Origin: Bacteroidales bacterium
Lineage (GTDB): Bacteria > Bacteroidota > Bacteroidia > Bacteroidales > P3
Assembly (NCBI GenBank): GCA_016281475.1
Contig: JAEEIS010000072.1
Span: 1-10,885 of the forward strand
Reading direction: 5' to 3'
Length of the DNA: 10,885 bases
Of the stretch, positions 6,445 through 10,885 are shown one piece after another (the first letter of the stretch is position 1; the number at the start of each line of letters is the position of its first letter). The translations under genes and the position numbers were made by a program. The notes beneath the pieces were generated by a model. That model ran no database searches and was not told the origin of the DNA. It was given only the letters and a program-made list of their open reading frames with translations.

Positions 6445-6446
6445 GC

Positions 6447-6470
6447 CTTGTTGAAAAATAATTCGACAAG
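6447..6470 (+). terminator. hairpin between the small lipoprotein gene and the dnaN promoter
   Basis: CTTGTTGAA (6447-6455) pairs with TTCGACAAG (6462-6470) over nine positions, one of them G-U, around an AAATAA loop. A T-rich but interrupted stretch (TGTTATTATTT) follows. Its position between a stop codon and the next promoter suits a terminator that insulates dnaN. The lack of a continuous T-tract keeps confidence low. Confidence 0.4.
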
Positions 6471-6496
6471 AATGTTATTATTTGAAAAATATATTA

Positions 6497-6504
6497 TATC
6501 TTTG
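6497..6504 (+). promoter_or_regulatory. -7 box of the dnaN promoter
   Basis: TATCTTTG matches the Bacteroidota -7 consensus TAnnTTTG exactly and is followed by CA. Transcription would start near 6511, giving a leader of about 30 nt to the dnaN ATG at 6543. No good TTTG lies 19-21 nt upstream. A TTTG at 6481-6484 is only 12 nt away. Confidence 0.65.
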
Positions 6505-6542
6505 CATTTTGTAACTAAAAGATAATAAAAAGAGATAAAGAT

Positions 6543-7682
6543 ATGAAATTCATTATTAACAGCCTGCTGTTTTCAAAACAAATTCAATCGCTGAGCGGTG
6601 TGCTTACCAACAACAACACCGTGCCTATCATCAACTGCTTCCATTTCCATTTGGACGAAGGGATGCTGACCATCCGCGCTACCGACTTGGAGACGACCCT
6701 GGTGTCGAAGGTGGAGGTGGAGACCGGCCGCATGGAAGGCCTGGCCGACATCGCGGTGCCGTCGAAGCTGCTGCTCGACACAGTAAAGAGCATGGACGAT
6801 GTGCCCATGACGTTCAGCGTCGAGGACAGCACTTTTGGCATCAGCATCACGTCGGGCGAGGGCAAGTACAACCTTGCCGGCAAGAACCCCGAGACGTTCC
6901 CCTCGATGCCCGAGGCTCGCGACACGTCGGCCATCACCCTCACCAGCGGTGCCCTTGCCAACGCCATCGGCAAGACGGCCTTCGCCGCGTCGACCGACGA
7001 GATGCGCCCCCAGATGGGCGGCATCTTCTGCGACATCAATGCCGAGAACGCTACCTTTGTGGCCACTGACGCGCACAAGCTGGTGCGCTACCGCCGCACG
7101 GACATCCACAGCGACACCCCCATCAGTTTCATCCTCCCCCGCAAGCCTGTGACGATGATGAAGAACATCCTGGCCGCCCGCAAAGAGGACGTGGAAGTGA
7201 AGCTGGAATACAACAATACCAATGCTTTCTTCACTTTCGACAACTTCTACGTCATCTGCCGACTGGTGGACGGCAAGTATCCCAACTACGATGCCGCCAT
7301 CCCGAAGGAGAACCCCAACAAGCTGACGGTGGACCGTGCCTCGTTCCTGAACACGCTGCGCCGCGTGGGACTGTTTGCCAACCAGGCATCGCACCAGGTG
7401 CGCCTCTCTATCATGGAGCGCGAGCTGGTGGTGAGCGCAGAGGACGAGATGTTCTCCAACAACGCCCAGGAAAAACTGCCCTGCCAGTATGAGGGCGAGC
7501 CGATGAAGATAGGCTTCAACGCCAAGTTCTTGGTGGAGATGGTGTCGAACATCGAGACGGAGCAGATTCTCATCGAGATGTCGCATCCCAGCCGCGCCGG
7601 CATCATCTTCCCCGTGACGGAGGAGGAGAACTCGCCAGAGGACATCCTGATGCTGGTCATGCCCGTGATGCTGGCAAACTAA
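6543..7682 (+). CDS. dnaN: DNA polymerase III subunit beta (sliding clamp)
   Basis: Ring-shaped dimer that encircles DNA and tethers polymerase III, and also recruits ligase, MutS, MutL and Hda-type partners. 379 aa, close to the usual 370-375, made of three similar clamp domains. Recognisable sequence: MKFIINSLLF (1-10), TDLETTL (47-53), RPQMGGIFC (155-163), the domain-2 hallmark ATDAHKLVRY (174-183), DGKYPNYDAAIP, and the C-terminal MLVMPVML, which lines the pocket for clamp-binding peptides. The ATG at 6543 follows a purine-rich AGAGATAAAG. The gene has its own -7 box and is not next to dnaA or recF in this window. ftsX follows after 93 nt of repeat-rich spacer. Confidence 0.97.
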   Translation: MKFIINSLLFSKQIQSLSGVLTNNNTVPIINCFHFHLDEGMLTIRATDLETTLVSKVEVETGRMEGLADIAVPSKLLLDTVKSMDDVPMTFSVEDSTFGISITSGEGKYNLAGKNPETFPSMPEARDTSAITLTSGALANAIGKTAFAASTDEMRPQMGGIFCDINAENATFVATDAHKLVRYRRTDIHSDTPISFILPRKPVTMMKNILAARKEDVEVKLEYNNTNAFFTFDNFYVICRLVDGKYPNYDAAIPKENPNKLTVDRASFLNTLRRVGLFANQASHQVRLSIMERELVVSAEDEMFSNNAQEKLPCQYEGEPMKIGFNAKFLVEMVSNIETEQILIEMSHPSRAGIIFPVTEEENSPEDILMLVMPVMLAN

Positions 7683-7686
7683 GAAA

Positions 7687-7714
7687 TTGAAAGTTGAGAG
7701 TTGAAAGTTGGAAG
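7687..7714 (+). repeat. TTGAAAG heptamer tandem array after dnaN
   Basis: Four contiguous 7-nt units: TTGAAAG twice exactly (7687-7693, 7701-7707), alternating with TTGAGAG and TTGGAAG, and ending in seven T (7715-7721). The array starts four bases after the dnaN stop. The same unit family stands ahead of dxs (3352-3386). Confidence 0.8.
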
Positions 7715-7729
7715 TTTTTTTGTCACACA

Positions 7730-7764
7730 TTTTAAACACTAAAACTTTTAAACCTTTTAAACCC
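7730..7764 (+). repeat. TTTTAAACC-type nonamer array ahead of ftsX
   Basis: TTTTAAACC occurs back to back at 7746-7754 and 7755-7763, preceded by TTTTAAACA (7730-7738) and a shorter diverged unit. It ends 11 nt before the ftsX ATG. With the heptamer array before it, most of the 93-nt dnaN-ftsX spacer is repeat. Confidence 0.65.
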
Positions 7765-7775
7765 TTGAACATATC

Positions 7776-8651
7776 ATGGCTAGAAATAAAATAAACTTGT
7801 GGGAGACGCACTCTTCGACAGTGCTGAGCATCACGCTGGTGCTGTTCTTGCTGGGATTGTGCCTAATGGTGGAGTATCACTCATATCGCGCAACCCACGA
7901 CATGCAGGAGCGCATCACGTTTAAGGTGGACCTAGTGCCCGACATCACCGAAGAGGCCGCAATGATGCTGAAGACGCGCATAGAGACCATCCCCTGCGTG
8001 AAGCATGTGGACTATATTTCGCGCCAACAGGCCGCCGAGATCTTCTCGGAGGACCTGAACGACGATTTCGTGAGCTTTATCGGCTACAACCCACTGTATC
8101 CGTCGATGATGGTGAACCTGAAGGCCGACTACATACCCGAGGCAAACCAAAACGGCATCGACGAGAGCATCGACGAGTTTTCCAATGAGGTGAAACAGCT
8201 GGAGTTTGTCACGGGTGTCACCTTTCAGGAGAACGTGGTGAGGGAGTTGAACGACGTGTTCTATAAGGTCACGTGGTTTCTCATCATCTTCATGGCACTG
8301 CTGGTGCTGGTCAGCATACTGATGATTAGCAGCACCATCCGAATAGCACTCTACGCCCAGCGCGACACGATACGCACCATGCAGCTGGTGGGAGCCAAAA
8401 GCGGATTCATCGCACATCCGTTCTTGGCACGCAGCCTGTGGTACGGACTGCTGGGGGCACTGATAGCCATACTCATCCTTACCATTGCAACCGGCATCTT
8501 CAACCAGTCGCTGAACGGCCTCGACCTGCTCAACCACGTGCATCTGAGCTGGTACGTCGGCATCGCGGCAGTGATCATCATCATGGGCATCGTGCTGTCG
8601 TACCTTGCCACACTCTTTGCCGTAAGGCGCTATCTGAGACAGAACAAATAA
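7776..8651 (+). CDS. ftsX: cell division protein FtsX
   Basis: Membrane partner of the ATPase FtsE. The complex works at the divisome and controls periplasmic peptidoglycan hydrolases. 291 aa with the FtsX layout: cytoplasmic N-terminus, TM1 (about 17-33), a periplasmic domain (about 34-165) containing SFIGYNPLYPSMMVNLK (100-116), then TM2 (166-186), TM3 (219-239) and TM4 (258-282). The loop between TM2 and TM3 carries RDTIRTMQLVGAKSGFIAHP (196-215), the conserved cytoplasmic stretch thought to meet FtsE. ftsE is not adjacent. In Bacteroidota it usually lies elsewhere, and ftsX instead heads the DUF3098-uppP-truB cluster seen here. There is no clear Shine-Dalgarno site. Confidence 0.93.
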   Translation: MARNKINLWETHSSTVLSITLVLFLLGLCLMVEYHSYRATHDMQERITFKVDLVPDITEEAAMMLKTRIETIPCVKHVDYISRQQAAEIFSEDLNDDFVSFIGYNPLYPSMMVNLKADYIPEANQNGIDESIDEFSNEVKQLEFVTGVTFQENVVRELNDVFYKVTWFLIIFMALLVLVSILMISSTIRIALYAQRDTIRTMQLVGAKSGFIAHPFLARSLWYGLLGALIAILILTIATGIFNQSLNGLDLLNHVHLSWYVGIAAVIIIMGIVLSYLATLFAVRRYLRQNK

Positions 8652-8660
8652 CAATCAAAG

Positions 8661-8695
8661 TCGGTCTACTTCAGACCAATCCGACCTCATCAGAC
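8661..8695 (+). repeat. imperfect decamer repeats and hairpin between ftsX and the DUF3098 gene
   Basis: TCAGACCAAT (8671-8680) is followed by the related CCGACCTCAT and CAGAC, a loose tandem of about 10 nt. GGTCT (8663-8667) and AGACC (8673-8677) form a 5-bp stem with a 5-nt loop. The periodicity is weaker than in the other spacers. Confidence 0.4.
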
Positions 8696-8710
8696 AAAAA
8701 AAATAAAATC

Positions 8711-8977
8711 ATGGCAAAAGAAATCAAGACCCCCGAAGGCGACAACAAACAGTTCTCCTTCGTATTCACCAAGACTAACTATATCATTATGCTTGTTGGC
8801 ATAGTGCTGCTTGCATTGGGATATCTGTTCCTGTGTGGCGGCGGCAGCGACGACCCGAATGTGTTCAACGCGGACATGTTCAACGCACGCCGACTGTATG
8901 TGTCGCCCATACTCATCTTCCTGGGCTTTGTGGCAGAGATTGTCGCCATCATGTACGAAGGGAAAAAGAATTCGTGA
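8711..8977 (+). CDS. DUF3098 family two-helix membrane protein
   Basis: 88 aa. The ATG at 8711 is chosen because a longer in-frame reading would overlap ftsX in another frame, and because the family begins with a short soluble N-terminus. There are two membrane helices: about 24-44 (YIIMLVGIVLLALGYLFL) and about 66-83 (PILIFLGFVAEIVAIMY). Between them lies the family signature GGGSDDPNVFNADMFNARRL (43-62). The function is unknown. The family is conserved in Bacteroidota and regularly lies between ftsX and uppP, as here, so a role in envelope growth or division is a reasonable inference from context only. Confidence 0.85.
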   Translation: MAKEIKTPEGDNKQFSFVFTKTNYIIMLVGIVLLALGYLFLCGGGSDDPNVFNADMFNARRLYVSPILIFLGFVAEIVAIMYEGKKNS

Positions 8978-9009
8978 ATGCGTTAACGTGTTAATTCGTT
9001 AATGCGTTA
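8978..9009 (+). repeat. NNNCGTTA-type octamer tandem array after the DUF3098 gene
   Basis: Four contiguous 8-nt units. ATGCGTTA is first (8978-8985) and last (9002-9009), with ACGTGTTA and ATTCGTTA between. The array begins with the base right after the TGA stop. ATTCGTTA is the reverse complement, cyclically shifted, of the octamer ahead of dnaN (6413-6428). Confidence 0.75.
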
Positions 9010-9018
9010 GTCCGATTT

Positions 9019-9050
9019 ACACATTCACACATTCAATCATTAACACATTC
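9019..9050 (+). repeat. ACACATTC octamer tandem array ahead of uppP
   Basis: Four contiguous 8-nt units, three of them exactly ACACATTC (9019-9026, 9027-9034, 9043-9050) and the third (9035-9042) diverged. It ends six bases before the uppP ATG. Together with the previous octamer array it fills nearly the whole 79-nt spacer with two unrelated 8-nt units. Confidence 0.8.
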
Positions 9051-9056
9051 AAAATT

Positions 9057-9863
9057 ATGGAATGGTTTGAAGCATTACTCCTTGGACTCATCCAAGGTTT
9101 GACAGAATATCTGCCCGTCAGCAGCAGCGGACACCTTACGATAGGTGGCTACCTTTTCGGCCTCAACGGCGAAGAGAATCTCGCATTCACGATTGCCGTA
9201 CACGTGGCCACGGTGCTGAGCACCTGCGTTATTTTGTGGAAAGAAATTGTATGGCTGTTTCAGGATTTCTTCAAATGGAAATGGAATGAGGGGACGAAAT
9301 ACATCGTCAACATCCTCATATCGATGATTCCCGTCGCTATCGTGGGATTCCTGTTCAAGGACAAGGTAGAAGAGGTGTTTGGCAGCGGACTGCTGGTAGT
9401 GGGTTGCTGCCTGCTGGTGACGGCACTGCTGCTTGCCTTCTCCTATTGGGCAAAACCCCGTCAGCGCGAGAACATCTCGCCGTGGCATGCCTTCATCATC
9501 GGTATCTCCCAAGCGGTGGCCGTGCTACCTGGTTTGAGTCGTTCGGGAAGCACCATTGCCACTGGCTTGCTACTAGGCAATAAGAAGGAGAAACTTGCAC
9601 AGTTCTCCTTTCTGATGGTCATCCCTCCCATCTTGGGCGAAGCCCTGTTGAGCACCAAGGATATGATGGAAGTGGGTGTCAGCGAAACCATGGCTGGTCT
9701 GCCCACTGTGTCACTCATTGTCGGATTCCTTGCCGCCTTTATCAGCGGCTGTCTGGCATGCAAGTGGATGATTAACATCGTGAAGAAAGGTAAGCTGATT
9801 TGGTTTGCCCTCTACTGCGCCATTGTGGGTGTGCTGGCGATTGTTATTCCTTTGATTCACTAG
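9057..9863 (+). CDS. uppP: undecaprenyl-diphosphatase (UppP/BacA family)
   Basis: Integral membrane phosphatase that converts undecaprenyl diphosphate to undecaprenyl phosphate, recycling the lipid carrier for peptidoglycan and other cell-wall polymers. Overexpression in other bacteria gives bacitracin resistance. 268 aa, within the usual 260-280. Signature motifs: [19 protein letters not shown] (9-27), with Glu17 and His26 in the first catalytic motif, and PGLSRSGST (158-166), with the catalytic Arg at 162. There are multiple hydrophobic membrane segments, including about 84-100, 111-129, 183-197, 217-234 and 247-266. Its place after ftsX and DUF3098 and before truB matches Bacteroidota gene order. 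The start at 9057 is supported by the family N-terminus [14 protein letters not shown]. Confidence 0.96.
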   Translation: MEWFEALLLGLIQGLTEYLPVSSSGHLTIGGYLFGLNGEENLAFTIAVHVATVLSTCVILWKEIVWLFQDFFKWKWNEGTKYIVNILISMIPVAIVGFLFKDKVEEVFGSGLLVVGCCLLVTALLLAFSYWAKPRQRENISPWHAFIIGISQAVAVLPGLSRSGSTIATGLLLGNKKEKLAQFSFLMVIPPILGEALLSTKDMMEVGVSETMAGLPTVSLIVGFLAAFISGCLACKWMINIVKKGKLIWFALYCAIVGVLAIVIPLIH

Positions 9864-9899
9864 TATTACTAGTAGGTCTAGTATGCCTAGTATTTCTAG
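9860..9899 (+). repeat. CTAGTANNN nonamer tandem array filling the uppP-truB spacer
   Basis: Four contiguous 9-nt units starting CTAGTA (9860, 9869, 9878, 9887) and a final CTAG (9896-9899). The TAG stop of uppP (9861-9863) is part of the first unit, and the truB ATG (9900) is the very next base after the last CTAG. The spacer therefore contains nothing but this array. Confidence 0.85.
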
Positions 9900-10721
9900 A
9901 TGGGTATGACACTAGAGGAACTGCTTGAGGGGGTTGTGCTGCCCATTGATAAGCCTTTGCAATGGACTTCGTTTCAGGCTGTCAACAAGGTCAAGTCTGT
10001 TATTCGAAATACCTTTGGCATTAAGAAGTTCAAGATTGGTCACGCGGGGACGCTAGACCCGTTGGCGACTGGGTTGTTGCTCATTTGCGTGGGCAAGGCG
10101 ACCAAACGCATCGACGAACTACAGGCGGGCGAAAAAGTATACACTGGCACCATGGTGCTGGGAGCCACAACACCTTGCTATGACCTAGAACGAGCCATCG
10201 ACCACTACTATCCTTACAAGCATATCACACCAGCATTGGTGGAGGATATCAGCAAACAGTTTCTGGGCGACATAGAGCAAGTGCCGCCCATTTTTAGCGC
10301 CGTGAAGATAGGCGGCCAACGGGCATACCAATATGCACGAGAGGCTGTGGCCGAGAAAGAGACGCCCTCCCCTACTCCAAAGACTGTACATATAGAGGAG
10401 TTTGAGATAACAGCCTTCAGACCTGCCTCCCCCATCTCATCTACTGAAACTATCAAGCCTATAGAATCAACCGACACCCCCTCCCTCCAAAACCACCTCT
10501 ACAACAATCCACAAGGGACCGTCCCAGAGCATCTGCCGCAGATAGACTTCCGCATCCGCTGTGGCAAAGGCACCTACATCCGCAGTATAGCACGCGACTT
10601 AGGACTGGCACTAGACAGCGGTGTCTTCCTCTCTGCCTTAAGACGTGAACAGGTGGGCAACTACACCCTAGCCGACGCCGCCAGTCTCGACGACATCCAC
10701 AACTTCCTAATCAGAGACTAA
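9900..10721 (+). CDS. truB: tRNA pseudouridine(55) synthase
   Basis: Isomerises U55 to pseudouridine in the T-loop of tRNAs and also acts as a tRNA chaperone. Cytosolic. 273 aa, longer than many Bacteroidales relatives (about 230-240). Motifs: LPIDKPLQWTSFQAVNK (14-30), GHAGTLDPLATGLLLICVGK (47-66) with the catalytic Asp53, QVPPIFSAVKIGGQRAY (127-143) and CGKGTYIRSIARDLG (221-235). Residues 172-213, between VHIEEFEIT and IDFRIRCGK, look like an insertion rich in Pro, Ser and Thr, with a C-rich coding strand. The ATG at 9900 abuts the repeat array. The ATG two codons on (9906) is an alternative. It is probably co-transcribed with uppP. Confidence 0.95.
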   Translation: MGMTLEELLEGVVLPIDKPLQWTSFQAVNKVKSVIRNTFGIKKFKIGHAGTLDPLATGLLLICVGKATKRIDELQAGEKVYTGTMVLGATTPCYDLERAIDHYYPYKHITPALVEDISKQFLGDIEQVPPIFSAVKIGGQRAYQYAREAVAEKETPSPTPKTVHIEEFEITAFRPASPISSTETIKPIESTDTPSLQNHLYNNPQGTVPEHLPQIDFRIRCGKGTYIRSIARDLGLALDSGVFLSALRREQVGNYTLADAASLDDIHNFLIRD

Positions 10722-10756
10722 AAAGAAGCGAAATCGGAATTTATGCTGAATTCAAG

Positions 10757-10885
10757 TCATAAACGCAACACGTACGGCATAATAGGTTGAGTGAATTGAT
10801 GGTGCAAATATAGGGAAAAAATCTCAATTGGGGTACGGAAGCCGAATCTTTTTCTGGGACGGTTGTTTATGAGGTCGCAGGCACG
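10757..10885 (-). mobile_element. C-terminal part of an IS30-family transposase, cut by the window edge
   Basis: A minus-strand frame enters at the right edge and stays open for 42 codons to a TGA at 10759-10757. It contains INNRPRKRFGFRTPIEIF (decoded from 10870 down to 10817), which fits the C-terminal signature of IS30-family DDE transposases (NNRPRK, then LG, TP and EVF-type residues). The catalytic residues would lie outside the window. About 17 further residues follow the signature, with low-complexity His/Gln/Pro content. The element must end between this stop and truB (10722-10756), but I cannot name its terminal inverted repeat without the other end. It is convergent with truB. Confidence 0.75.

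Noticed and set aside
6573..7811. 412-codon open frame on the minus strand
   Set aside because: Antisense to dnaN over nearly its whole length, His/Val/Gly-rich and without a family signature.
8978..9050. Repeats as a CRISPR array
   Set aside because: Units are 8 nt and contiguous, with no unique spacers and no cas genes nearby.
10805..10812. TATATTTG on the minus strand, a perfect -7 box match
   Set aside because: It lies inside the IS30 transposase reading frame and has no -33 element 19-21 nt upstream or gene downstream.

Overview
The window looks like chromosomal DNA of a Bacteroidales bacterium, most likely Prevotella or a close relative. Three things point there: a Bacteroidota-type -7 box (TATCTTTG) ahead of dnaN, the gene order ftsX - DUF3098 - uppP - truB that is typical of Bacteroidota, and lipoproteins and conserved proteins of Bacteroidales type. 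Coding regions are fairly GC-rich and sit between AT-rich spacers, and most starts lack a clear Shine-Dalgarno sequence. This is core-genome sequence with accessory-looking edges.

Left edge (1-662): I see no confident gene. There is a leftward promoter-like sequence, an AAGGAGG and an ATG that runs off the edge, and a long imperfect inverted repeat (428-526).

Leftward gene set (663-4528): a secreted conserved Bacteroidales protein with an unusual Arg/Lys/Ser-rich insert, then dxs (first step of the MEP isoprenoid pathway), then a surface-type lipoprotein only 3 nt after the dxs stop. The likely transcription order is 4528 to 663.

Divergent spacer (4529-4924): about 200 nt of extremely C-rich plus strand (G-quadruplex-capable on the minus strand), then a hairpin in the probable dapD leader.

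Rightward genes: dapD (lysine and diaminopimelate synthesis), a DUF3850/ASCH-like protein and a small lipoprotein joined by an ATGA overlap, dnaN (DNA polymerase sliding clamp) behind its own promoter, ftsX (cell division and peptidoglycan hydrolase control), a DUF3098 membrane protein, uppP (undecaprenyl-PP recycling) and truB (tRNA Psi55). Dxs supplies isoprenoid precursors for undecaprenyl phosphate, DapD supplies a peptidoglycan/lysine precursor, and UppP and FtsX act on the envelope, so much of the window serves cell-wall growth and division.

Right edge: the C-terminal 42 codons of an IS30-family transposase, on the opposite strand, lie 35 nt after truB, where Bacteroidota often carry queA.

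The most unusual feature is in the spacers. Nearly every one is built from a short imperfect tandem array of 7-10 nt units, a different unit in each gap. The arrays often run from just after one stop codon to just before the next start, and two unit families recur at separate loci.
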